Shown: positions 27,938 through 35,556 of the stretch, one piece after another
Layout of the letters: each line of letters begins with the position of its first letter
Position numbering within the stretch: the stretch's first letter is position 1
Assembly: GCA_964506325.1 (NCBI GenBank)
Contig: CAZDLO010000007.1
Location: forward strand, 1-64,000
Direction: 5' to 3'
DNA length: 64,000 nt
Source of the DNA: CAINVV01 sp964506325
GTDB taxonomy: Bacteria; Bacteroidota; Bacteroidia; Bacteroidales; Prolixibacteraceae
Notes under the pieces: generated by a model
The model's input: only the letters and a program-made list of their open reading frames with translations
What the model was told of the DNA's origin: nothing
Database searches by the model: none
Made by a program: the position numbers and the translations under genes

Positions 27938-30406
27938 TCAGATTCCTAGCTTCGCTCTCCTGATTTGTTCCATATCGGTAAAATTTTCACCCACCACATG
28001 CCCTGCGAGCGGTACAATTTTTTCATGAATCGCATCGAGGAACCATCCGGGTTGCGGGAAGAACGCCTCTTCCAGTTCATAGGCGGGGGTGATCCAGTTC
28101 CTTGACCCTACAACCACAGGCGGGGCATCAAGGTAGTCGAAGGCAAGTTCAGTGATGTTCCTTGCCAGGTCATTCAAAAACGATCCGCGGCTGTTGGCAT
28201 CGCCTGACACAATGATGCGACCCGTTTTTTTAACAGACTCGATCACAAGCTCATAGTTAAATGGAACAAGTGAACGTGCATCGATAACTTCGGCCGAAAG
28301 GCCATATTTCTCTTCCAGTATTTTTGCTGCATCGAGGGCGCGGTAAAGGGTTGCCCCGATGGTAAGTATAGTAATGTCCTTACCAGCTTTTTTGATATCC
28401 GGTTCGCCAAGCGGAATTTCATAATACCCTTCAGGGACTCCGCCGGCATGAAACTGTTCCCCGATATCGTAAACACGCTGACTTTCAAAAAATACCACCG
28501 GGTCAGTCCCTTGCAGGGCTGAATTCATCAATCCCTTGGCATCATAGGGGGTTACAGGGAAAACTACTTTAAGTCCAGGGATATGTGCCACAAGCGAGGT
28601 CCAGTCCTGGGAGTGTTGTGCCCCGTATTTCGATCCGACGGAGACGCGCAGTACAACAGGCATTTTTAGAACGTTGCCGCTCATTGCCTGCCATTTTGGA
28701 AGCTGATTGAACACTTCATCTCCGCAACGCCCGAGGAAATCGCAATACATGATTTCAGGGATAACCCTGCCACCGCACATCGCATAACCAATAGCGGTGC
28801 CAACGATGGATGCCTCAGAAATGGGTGAGTTGAACAACCTGTGATAGGGCAATGCTTCAGTAAGGCCGCGGTACACAGCAAAAGCGCCACCCCAGTCGCG
28901 GTTTTCCTCGCCGTAGGCTACCAGGGTTGGATCTTTGTAAAAACGGTCAATAATGGCCTCGAAAATTCCGTCCCGAAGCTGATATTGCTTCATTTTTGAG
29001 AATGGCTTGCCCTCTGAATCAAATGCAAACCTCTCTTTTTTGGCCAGTTGAACAACGCGTGGGTTCTCAGTAATGGCATGATTGACTTCCACCTTCCTTG
29101 ACTCCATTGAGTCGGCAGACGTTTCAGAAAACATCATTCCACCGATTTGTTCAGGCCTTTTGAGAATATCCATCCGGGGAGAAACTGTCTCATCTATAGA
29201 CACTTTGAGAAGTTCAACCATCAGTATCCTGATTTCCTCCCATATTCCATCCAGTGTCTGCTGATCAGAGACACCCGCTTCCACCAGGTTTTTTGCATAC
29301 GAATGGATACAATCCTGGTTCTGCCAGGCTTCGACCTCTTCCTTCGAACGGTAGGAGGAGGCATCTGACGGGGAGTGACCGCTGAACCTGTAAGTAAGGA
29401 CTTCCAGCAAAACAGGACCTCTTTTCTCTTCCAAGATTTGCAATTTTCTCCTGTAGGCATCGATAACGGCCAGCGGGTTATAACCATCGACCCGCTCGGC
29501 ATGCATCTGGTCGGGGTTAACTCCGGCTCCGATTCGGGCAGCCATTCCATACCCCATTGTTTCCCCGGATGTCTGTCCGCCCATACCATACTGGTTATTC
29601 ATGACATTGAACAGGACGGGTAAACCGCCTTTCATGCCTTCTTCCCACAATTGTGTGAACTGGTCCATGGCAGCAAAGGAGATTCCTTCCCAGACAGGTC
29701 CGCAGGCCATGGAGGCATCCCCGATATTGGCCACCACGATTCCCTTTTTGCGGTTCACTTTTTTGTACAAAGCGGCACCAACGGCTATATCGCCGCTGCC
29801 ACCTACGATTGCATTGTTGGGATATACACCGAAGGGGGTGAAAAAAGCATGCATACTCCCGCCCAGCCCTTTGTTAAAGCCTGTTTCCCTTGCAAAAATC
29901 TCTGCCAGGGTGCCGTATACAAGAAATCTTCTGCCAAGTTCCTTCACGGTGCCATTGAAGTCCTTCCGCACAATTTTTAAAATTGTACCATCGAAGAAAT
30001 TCTCCATAATCTCCATCAGATTCTTGTCGTCCAGCTTATTGATTGCACTAAGTCCCTTGGCCAGGATTTCCCCGTGACTACGGTGTGAACCGAAGATGAA
30101 ATCATCCACTGTCAGGGTATAGGCCATTCCCACAGCCGATGCTTCCTGTCCGATAGAGAGGTGTGCGGGCCCGGGATGATCATAAGGTACTCCATTGTAC
30201 TCACCGGTCGTTTTTATCAGGTTAAGCATAGTCTCAAACTCCCTGATAACTACCATGTCGTGGTAAATCCGGATCAGTTCCTCTCCGGAGAAATTTTTCT
30301 TTTCCTCCTTGACAGACTTATTGTACTGGTTTACAGGTATCGGTTTAAATGTGATACTGCCGGCTTTCCTGGCGACACTCGGATCAATAAACTGAACTTT
30401 AGGCAT
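27938..30406 (-). CDS. 2-oxo-acid (or acyloin) dehydrogenase E1, fused alpha and beta subunits
   Basis: An 822-residue thiamine-diphosphate enzyme that decarboxylates a 2-oxo acid, or cleaves an acyloin, and passes the acyl group to the lipoyl arm of E2. The alpha half (about 40-430) has GSHRSHGE, GGSMHAFF, the ThDP motif GDA at 229-231 with NN at 270-271, and YRFSGHSPSD. The beta half (about 485-810) has YGEENRDWGGAF, the conserved glutamate region, SPISEASIVGTAIGYA and VIDARSLVPF. Between GLSAIN and GLGGSMH there is an extra segment of roughly 40 residues absent from ordinary E1-alpha, and the GDA-to-NN spacing is longer than usual. A 125-base gap separates it from lpd upstream; the PHP gene follows after 7 bases. 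The substrate is not predictable from sequence alone. Confidence 0.9.
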   Translation of the reverse strand: MPKVQFIDPSVARKAGSITFKPIPVNQYNKSVKEEKKNFSGEELIRIYHDMVVIREFETMLNLIKTTGEYNGVPYDHPGPAHLSIGQEASAVGMAYTLTVDDFIFGSHRSHGEILAKGLSAINKLDDKNLMEIMENFFDGTILKIVRKDFNGTVKELGRRFLVYGTLAEIFARETGFNKGLGGSMHAFFTPFGVYPNNAIVGGSGDIAVGAALYKKVNRKKGIVVANIGDASMACGPVWEGISFAAMDQFTQLWEEGMKGGLPVLFNVMNNQYGMGGQTSGETMGYGMAARIGAGVNPDQMHAERVDGYNPLAVIDAYRRKLQILEEKRGPVLLEVLTYRFSGHSPSDASSYRSKEEVEAWQNQDCIHSYAKNLVEAGVSDQQTLDGIWEEIRILMVELLKVSIDETVSPRMDILKRPEQIGGMMFSETSADSMESRKVEVNHAITENPRVVQLAKKERFAFDSEGKPFSKMKQYQLRDGIFEAIIDRFYKDPTLVAYGEENRDWGGAFAVYRGLTEALPYHRLFNSPISEASIVGTAIGYAMCGGRVIPEIMYCDFLGRCGDEVFNQLPKWQAMSGNVLKMPVVLRVSVGSKYGAQHSQDWTSLVAHIPGLKVVFPVTPYDAKGLMNSALQGTDPVVFFESQRVYDIGEQFHAGGVPEGYYEIPLGEPDIKKAGKDITILTIGATLYRALDAAKILEEKYGLSAEVIDARSLVPFNYELVIESVKKTGRIIVSGDANSRGSFLNDLARNITELAFDYLDAPPVVVGSRNWITPAYELEEAFFPQPGWFLDAIHEKIVPLAGHVVGENFTDMEQIRRAKLGI

Positions 30407-30412
30407 AATAAA

Positions 30413-30443
30413 TAATTGACAACTGGCAATCGGTAATTGACAA
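30413..30443. repeat. Short direct repeat TAATTGACAA in the lpd-E1 gap
   Basis: TAATTGACAA occurs at 30413-30422 and 30434-30443 (21-base period), and a related CAATTTGACAATGG follows near 30490. This fills much of the 125-base gap between lpd and E1 and looks like simple intergenic filler rather than a regulator site. Confidence 0.5.
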
Positions 30444-30531
30444 TTGGGTTAAACACATATTTTTTATATAATCTACAATCAGGCAATGAACAATTTGACA
30501 ATGGCAGAATGGCCCTGACAACCCTTTGAAC

Positions 30532-31896
30532 TCAAAACCGGAAAACGGACTCCTTGAATATTTCTGAAACTGTCGGATGCGGGAAAACCACCTCTTCCAT
30601 TTCCTTGAGTGTCATTTCCATCTCGATAGCCATGCAGGCACCATAAATCATTTCGCTGGAAGGATTACCAAGCATATGAACGCCTAGCACCTCTCCATAT
30701 TTCTCGCCAACCAAAACTTTACACAGGCCACTTCCACCCTCATTTTCAGCGACAAAACGACCGGCGTATGCCATAGGTAATTTAACTACCCTGAAGGGAA
30801 TGTTTTGCTCTTTTGCCTTCTCTTCCGTCAAACCTACTCCTGAAAACTCAGGATTGGTATAAACGACGCCAGGAATGGCATTGTAGCGCATCCTGTCGCT
30901 CCTGCCGGTCAGGTTGTTGACAACCACTTCACCTTCACGGCTTGCGGTATGGGCCAGCAGCGAGAAGCCTGTAACGTCGCCTGCAGCGAAAACATTCGGG
31001 ACGTTTGTTCTCATCTTCTCGTCCACCTTTATGCCACCCCTGTCAAGTTCCACTCCAAGGCTTTCAAGTCCCAACCCTTTTGTAACAGGCTTACGTCCAA
31101 CACTTACAAGGATTTTATCCCCTGTAACGGATTCCGTTTTTCCATCTTTTTCAAAAACGACCTCTGTCCCCTTCACCTCAGTCACCCTGGATGAAAGATG
31201 GAAGGTTATCCCTTTTTTGGCATACATCTGGCGCATCATGGCACTCATTTCACTGTCCATACCTGTCAGGATTTCGGGCAGCATCTCAACAATTGTCACT
31301 TTCGTACCAAGGGAATTGAAGAAACTGGCGAACTCCATTCCAATAACTCCACCTCCGATTACCACGAGGGAGGAGGGCAGTTCTTTCAATTGCAATATTT
31401 CCCTGTTGGTCAGAATGGTTTCATTGGGAGTTCCAAGCCCGGGGATTGGTGGCACAAATGCCTCAGACCCGGTGCATATCAATAGGTTGGACGCTTCAAT
31501 CTCTTCTTCACCTGCCATAATGGAAATACCTGAAGCAGAGCGTCCTTTGATAACAGCTTCTTTTTTGAGTACCTCAACATGGTTCTCTTTCATACTGAGA
31601 CCAACACCGCCCACTAGTTTTTTTACCACCTTTTCTTTCCTTGACATCATTTTGCCAAAATCGAAAGAAACCTCTTTGGCTTCCACGCCATATTTACCAG
31701 CGCCAATGGCATTATCATACATTTTAGCACTGTACAGCAGTGTTTTGGTTGGGATGCAGCCTTCGTTGAGACATACGCCACCCAGTTCCCCTTTTTCGAT
31801 CAGGACTACTTTAAGTCCTTTGTGTCCGGCGCGTTCTGCTGCAACATAACCTGCAGGTCCGCCACCGATAATTGCCAGATCATAATTTTTACTCAT
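30532..31896 (-). CDS. lpdA: Dihydrolipoyl dehydrogenase (E3)
   Basis: A 454-residue flavoprotein disulfide oxidoreductase that reoxidises the E2 dihydrolipoyl group and reduces NAD. The FAD motif is GGGPAG near residue 11, the redox disulfide is C42/C47 in GGVCLNEGCIPTK, the NAD-binding motif is VIGGGVIGMEFA, FAAGDVTG belongs to the second FAD site, and the C-terminal FPHPTVSEIF supplies the active-site His-Glu pair. Length is close to normal for the family (about 460-475). It lies 18 bases after the E2 gene and before fused E1, giving a complete complex in one operon. Confidence 0.96.
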   Translation of the reverse strand: MSKNYDLAIIGGGPAGYVAAERAGHKGLKVVLIEKGELGGVCLNEGCIPTKTLLYSAKMYDNAIGAGKYGVEAKEVSFDFGKMMSRKEKVVKKLVGGVGLSMKENHVEVLKKEAVIKGRSASGISIMAGEEEIEASNLLICTGSEAFVPPIPGLGTPNETILTNREILQLKELPSSLVVIGGGVIGMEFASFFNSLGTKVTIVEMLPEILTGMDSEMSAMMRQMYAKKGITFHLSSRVTEVKGTEVVFEKDGKTESVTGDKILVSVGRKPVTKGLGLESLGVELDRGGIKVDEKMRTNVPNVFAAGDVTGFSLLAHTASREGEVVVNNLTGRSDRMRYNAIPGVVYTNPEFSGVGLTEEKAKEQNIPFRVVKLPMAYAGRFVAENEGGSGLCKVLVGEKYGEVLGVHMLGNPSSEMIYGACMAIEMEMTLKEMEEVVFPHPTVSEIFKESVFRF

Positions 31897-31914
31897 CTTG
31901 ATATTGCTTAAATG

Positions 31915-33237
31915 TTAAAGTTCAATGGTTAAGTTTTCGATTTCCGTCGCTATTTGTTTCAAAAACCTTGTGGCTTCCCCTCCATCCAGTGCCTGGTGGT
32001 TATAAGTCAGGCTCAGTCCGAGATGTGGAACAAAGCCGTAAACCCCGTCTCCCAGCTCTTTCGGCCTTGGCAGGATTGTATTGACACCCAGTATGGCGGT
32101 CTGGGGAAGGTTAATAACCGGAGTGAACATTTCAACTCCGTAATTTCCAAGGTTGGAAACTGTAAATGTAGCTGCTTCAGAAGAAAGAAGTTCAGGGTTT
32201 ACACTCCCCTTCTTGCAGGCAGCTGCTATTTCCCGCATTTGACCGGACAATCCCTGGATGGAAAGATCATCTGCATTCCGGATTACCGGGACCATCAGTC
32301 CGCGGTCTGTATCAACAGCAATGCCAAGATGCACTTTCCTGAAATATTTCATCGAGTCGTCCAGGAAGTGGCTGTTTACCTGTGGAAATTTTTTCAATGT
32401 TTTGATGACAGCAAAGCAGATCAGGTCGTTCAGGGTTATATTAGCCGGGTATCCCTCGTCAACTGCTTTTTTTACAACTTTCCTGATTTGCATGATTTGC
32501 CTGGCATCGGCAGACAAATGGTGTGTAAGCTGTGCCGAATTCTGCAGGGAATTGAGCATGGCCCTGGCAATCAGTTTACGTATGTTAGAAAGCTTTTTAA
32601 CCTCAAATTCATCGGACTGTACAATACCTGGCTGCTTCAGGTCTTTGCCGGTTATGGCACCTCCGAGCCCGCTGCCAGTGCAATCCGTGCACAATTGCTC
32701 CTCTTCCGCCTTCTTTTTGGCAAGTGGCGTGGTTTTGGGCTTTGATGCAAGATATGCAAGAACATCCTGTTCTATTATCCTCCCCCTGGGCCCTGTCCCC
32801 TTTACTGAGGAGATATTTACACCTTCTTTTTCAGCCCTTGCCCTGGCGCGGGGAGAAATGAAACCACTTTCACCTTTGGCCGGTTCGCCGGGATAACCAG
32901 CCTGTGCCGTCTCCCCTTGTTTTTCCTCCACCTGAACAGCTTTGGTTTCCACAATTGCAGCAATTGGAACATCAGCCGCTGCTTTTTCAACCCGCTCCCC
33001 TGCTTCACCGATCACGCAAACATCTTTCAGAACCGGTACTTCGTCGCCCTGTTCGTAGTAAAACGCCAGTAGTGTGCCATCAGCTGGCGCAAACTCCTCA
33101 AATGATGCCTTGTCTGTCTCATAAGCAAACAGAAGTTCGCCTTTTGATATCTTGTCGCCGGTCTTTTTGGGAATCTCGGTCAGAATACAACTTTCAACAG
33201 ATTGCCCCTGCTTGGGCATGATCACAGTCACAGCCAT
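31915..33237 (-). CDS. 2-oxo-acid dehydrogenase E2 (dihydrolipoyl acyltransferase)
   Basis: A 440-residue core protein of the complex. The lipoyl domain (1-80) has the lipoylated K43 in YETDKASFEE. After an Ala/Glu-rich linker, residues about 125-163 are a peripheral-subunit-binding domain (SPRARARAEKEGV, GTGPRGRI, DVLAYL). Residues about 171-200 look like a second one (TPLAKKKAEEE, TGSGLGGAITGKDL), which is unusual. The acyltransferase domain fills about 205-440 and ends with the catalytic-type segment YNHQALDGGEATRFL, in which the usual HRxxDG reads HQALDG. It is the first gene of the operon, divergent from the GntR regulator, with a promoter and operator-like palindrome within 50 bases of its ATG. 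Confidence 0.92.
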   Translation of the reverse strand: MAVTVIMPKQGQSVESCILTEIPKKTGDKISKGELLFAYETDKASFEEFAPADGTLLAFYYEQGDEVPVLKDVCVIGEAGERVEKAAADVPIAAIVETKAVQVEEKQGETAQAGYPGEPAKGESGFISPRARARAEKEGVNISSVKGTGPRGRIIEQDVLAYLASKPKTTPLAKKKAEEEQLCTDCTGSGLGGAITGKDLKQPGIVQSDEFEVKKLSNIRKLIARAMLNSLQNSAQLTHHLSADARQIMQIRKVVKKAVDEGYPANITLNDLICFAVIKTLKKFPQVNSHFLDDSMKYFRKVHLGIAVDTDRGLMVPVIRNADDLSIQGLSGQMREIAAACKKGSVNPELLSSEAATFTVSNLGNYGVEMFTPVINLPQTAILGVNTILPRPKELGDGVYGFVPHLGLSLTYNHQALDGGEATRFLKQIATEIENLTIEL

Positions 33238-33253
33238 GTTTATATTTTTTTGA

Positions 33254-33284
33254 CAAAGCTAAATAATTCAACTTGTAAATACAA
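33254..33284 (-). promoter_or_regulatory. Canonical Bacteroidota promoter of the E2-E3-E1-PHP-SDR-SorE operon
   Basis: On the minus strand TTG (33284-33282), a 20-base spacer and TAGCTTTG (33261-33254) fit the TTTG-N19-21-TAnnTTTG pattern. The -7 element ends 16 bases before the E2 ATG, so the leader is short. The palindrome at 33271-33286 covers the -33 element and part of the spacer. Confidence 0.75.
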
Positions 33285-33286
33285 GT
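33271..33286. promoter_or_regulatory. Perfect palindrome, likely GntR operator 1
   Basis: ACTTGTAAATACAAGT has perfect 7-base arms around AA. It resembles operators of GntR/AraR-type regulators (TTGTA-NN-TACAA) and overlaps the -33 region of the operon promoter, as expected for repression. Binding is inferred. Confidence 0.75.
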
Positions 33287-33371
33287 AATGATATAGATAT
33301 TTTATTATTCAAATAATATATTTTTTATTTGATTGATTAACAACTATTTATATTAATTACTAAAAATAATG

Positions 33372-33383
33372 ATGTATATACAA
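33372..33383. promoter_or_regulatory. Second palindrome, likely GntR operator 2
   Basis: ATGTATATACAA contains the perfect palindrome TGTATATACA (33373-33382) and shares the core TGTA-NN-TACA with the site at 33271. It lies about 20 bases before the -7 element of the regulator gene, a fitting position for autoregulation. Confidence 0.6.
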
Positions 33384-33403
33384 TTTATACATTAAAAATA
33401 TTT

Positions 33404-33411
33404 TATCTTTG
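33404..33411 (+). promoter_or_regulatory. Bacteroidota -7 promoter element of the GntR gene
   Basis: TATCTTTG matches TAnnTTTG. Its last base is the first base of a possible GTG codon at 33411, so that codon cannot be the start of the mature message; a start further down, such as GTG at 33444, is needed. Confidence 0.6.
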
Positions 33412-33443
33412 TGTATCAGAACCAGAAAGTTATCAATAAAAAA

Positions 33444-34194
33444 GTGAAAACTGATAAATCTGCGGAATATTCAGACTCGCTGCCCAGGCACAGCAAGGTT
33501 TATGAAATATTACGCCAACATATTAACGAGGGTGTTTACCGTGAAGGAGATCTTCTTCCATCCGAGAATGAATTGTGTGCCTTACACAAAGTAACCCGGC
33601 CCACTGTGCGAAAGGCGCTGGACCGGCTTTCCAATGAGGGATTTATCGTCAGGCACCAGGGGAAAGGAAGTATTGTGAAAGGGGCTCCCAAGGGGGTCGG
33701 GATACTTGCCATGAAAGGGACGACCTCTGCTGTGGGCAAAGAAAACCTCCTGACGAGAATTATTGTATCCCCGGAGATTCGGAACTGGACAGAAGCATTC
33801 TCCTTTTCACTGNNNNNNNNNNTCACTGTCAAAAGTAGAACTTGAATCAGGGTGCATATATCTTGAGCGGCTCAGGCTGGTGAACAACAAACCAGTATTT
33901 TTTGACATCACCATGATTCCAAACATCAATTTCCCCCGCTTTATCGGAAGAAACCTGGAAAATAAATCCTTGTTCGACGTCCTGCGGAAGAATTACCGCC
34001 TGGAAGTAAAAGGGGGTGAACAACGCATCCTGGCCATCACCGCTGACGCCAGGCTTCAGGAATATTTCAGTGTTCCTCCCGGTCACCCGGTAGTACAGCT
34101 GAACCGCAAGATTGAAACCAACCGCGAAGGAATATACCTTTACAGCCAGGTCTTCTGCAACACTGACGAATTTGTGCTGAGCGGAAATTTCTAG
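33444..34194 (+). CDS. GntR/UTRA (HutC-type) transcriptional regulator, interrupted by an assembly gap
   Basis: The N-terminal part is a winged-helix GntR domain: RHSKVYEILRQHINEGVY, LLPSENELCALHKVTRPTVR and LSNEGFIVRHQGKGSIV. The C-terminal part is a UTRA effector domain (CIYLERLRLVNNKPVFFD ... VPPGHPVVQLNRKIETN). Ten N at 33813-33822 break the frame, but TCACTG stands on both sides of them. Removing one TCACTG and the N run joins ...AFSFSL to SKVELESGC in frame and gives about 244 residues, the normal length. The start is set at GTG 33444 because the promoter element runs to 33411. It probably represses the divergent operon and itself; the effector is likely a sugar phosphate or pathway intermediate. 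Confidence 0.87.
33813..33822. other. Assembly gap (10 N)
   Basis: Ten undetermined bases. The identical hexamer TCACTG directly before (33807-33812) and after (33823-33828) indicates that the contigs overlap and that no sequence is really missing. Confidence 0.9.
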
Positions 34195-34236
34195 GCAATC
34201 AGCCGGTTCTTCTGGAAAAAAAACTGACAATCAAAA

Positions 34237-34698
34237 CTATTTCAGTTCAAATATTGCCTCAACTTCTACAGGGCAATTCACCGGCAAACCGGCAACACCA
34301 AATGCACTCCTGGCTCCCACCCCGTTTTCAGTGCCGAAGACTTCTTCCATCAGTTCGCTGCATCCGTTGACTACATATGGATGTTTGTCAAAACCCGGCA
34401 CTGCATTCACCATTCCGAAAAGTTTGACCACCCTGTTAATTTTATTCAAGGTCCCCAGTTCGTGACGCAAGGTGGCCAATATGGCCAGTCCGACAGCCCT
34501 GGCGGCCTGCTTTCCTTCTTCTAGGGTCAGATCAGCACCTACCTGACCCTGGATCAGCGCCCCGTCCTTACCGGAGGGCAGGTGGCCAGAGAGATAGGCC
34601 AGGTTGCCGGATACCACCAGAGGCCGGTACAAACCCTTTGGAGCAGATACTGCGGGTAACTCTAAATTCAGTTCCTTGATTCTTTCTTCGTAATTCAT
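34237..34698 (-). CDS. RidA/YjgF family protein
   Basis: A 153-residue cytoplasmic protein of the Rid superfamily, whose archetype hydrolyses reactive enamine/imine intermediates released by PLP enzymes. The C-terminal signature GARSAFGVAGLPVNCPVEVE contains the arginine that holds the carboxylate in active RidA. The longer form (about 150 residues, with the GQVGADLTLEEGKQAARA stretch) belongs to a subgroup that is less well characterised. It converges on the GntR gene and so is not in the catabolic operon, though proximity could reflect a shared pathway. Confidence 0.88.
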   Translation of the reverse strand: MNYEERIKELNLELPAVSAPKGLYRPLVVSGNLAYLSGHLPSGKDGALIQGQVGADLTLEEGKQAARAVGLAILATLRHELGTLNKINRVVKLFGMVNAVPGFDKHPYVVNGCSELMEEVFGTENGVGARSAFGVAGLPVNCPVEVEAIFELK

Positions 34699-34823
34699 CT
34701 GTTTTTCTTTTTACCCGGGACGGCACAATTGCGGTGCCTTATTGGGCCTATTTATTTGATTGATTGCAAGAAGCTTGTAATAATTCGTTTTCTGAATTGT
34801 TCTGCTGACAATTCGCCCTGTTT

Positions 34824-35510
34824 TTACAGGAGTTTGTTGCTTTGCAGCAGCATCACCGAGGAGAAGGTAAAGAATATGATCATACCCGCTGTGATCAGCA
34901 AGACCTCGAGCTCGTTAAGGTTAAGCTTGTTGCGCTGAAATGGATGTACCGGAAAAGCATGTTTCTCTACTTTGACCAGCAATTTAAAGATCCCCCATCC
35001 CACGAATATGCCCAGGATTATACCGCCGAGTATATCACCGGGATAATGAACACCCAGGTAAATGCGTGTGTAGGCGATCAGAAAAGCCCAGGCGTAGATA
35101 AAGGCAACATAACCCCTGCTGCGAAACAAAAGGGCTGAAAATGTTGCAAAGGAAAATGCATTGGCAGCATGTGCCGAAACAAAACCATACAATCCGCCTT
35201 TGGAGAGAAAAATATGGGTCATAGGCGCCACAAGCGGGTCGTTGGAAGGCCGCAACCTCATAACTGAGTGCTTGATAAGGCCGGAAACCTGATCGGAAAG
35301 CAAAATGACCAATGCAAGGGAAATAATAATCGGCACTGATTTTCTCCCGTACTTGCGAACAATGATGTAAAGAATTGAGCCGTAAAACATCAACCATGTA
35401 GGCGTCAATGTGAACAACGTCATCACGTAATCCATCAGGCTGTTGTGACTGCTGTTCAGGTACAGAAATGCAGATTTGTCCCATTCGGATATTGTCTGTA
35501 TCACTCCCAT
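34824..35510 (-). CDS. PAP2-family membrane phosphatase
   Basis: A 228-residue integral membrane protein with about five or six hydrophobic segments. The three PAP2 phosphatase motifs are visible: KHSVMRLRP (Kx6RP), FVSAHAAN (the PSGH motif in a variant with Ser-Ala-His) and RIYLGVHYPGDILGG (Rx5Hx3D). Members remove phosphate from undecaprenyl pyrophosphate, phosphatidic acid or lipid A; which one cannot be told here. It lies just downstream of obgE on the same strand, 46 bases away, perhaps co-transcribed. Confidence 0.88.
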   Translation of the reverse strand: MGVIQTISEWDKSAFLYLNSSHNSLMDYVMTLFTLTPTWLMFYGSILYIIVRKYGRKSVPIIISLALVILLSDQVSGLIKHSVMRLRPSNDPLVAPMTHIFLSKGGLYGFVSAHAANAFSFATFSALLFRSRGYVAFIYAWAFLIAYTRIYLGVHYPGDILGGIILGIFVGWGIFKLLVKVEKHAFPVHPFQRNKLNLNELEVLLITAGMIIFFTFSSVMLLQSNKLL

Positions 35511-35556
35511 AGCTAGTTAATTTGGTTACAATTTGATCCTATAAAGTAAATAAATT

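Noticed and set aside
30914..31849. 311-codon open frame on the plus strand
   Set aside because: It lies fully antisense to the well-conserved lpdA gene and its translation is low-complexity Ser/Pro/Thr-rich, as expected for a shadow frame.
31954..32745. 263-codon open frame on the plus strand
   Set aside because: Antisense to the E2 gene; no signal, domain or promoter of its own.
33411..33443. GTG start at 33411 for the GntR regulator
   Set aside because: The G of this codon is the last base of the TATCTTTG promoter element, so the codon would not be in the message.
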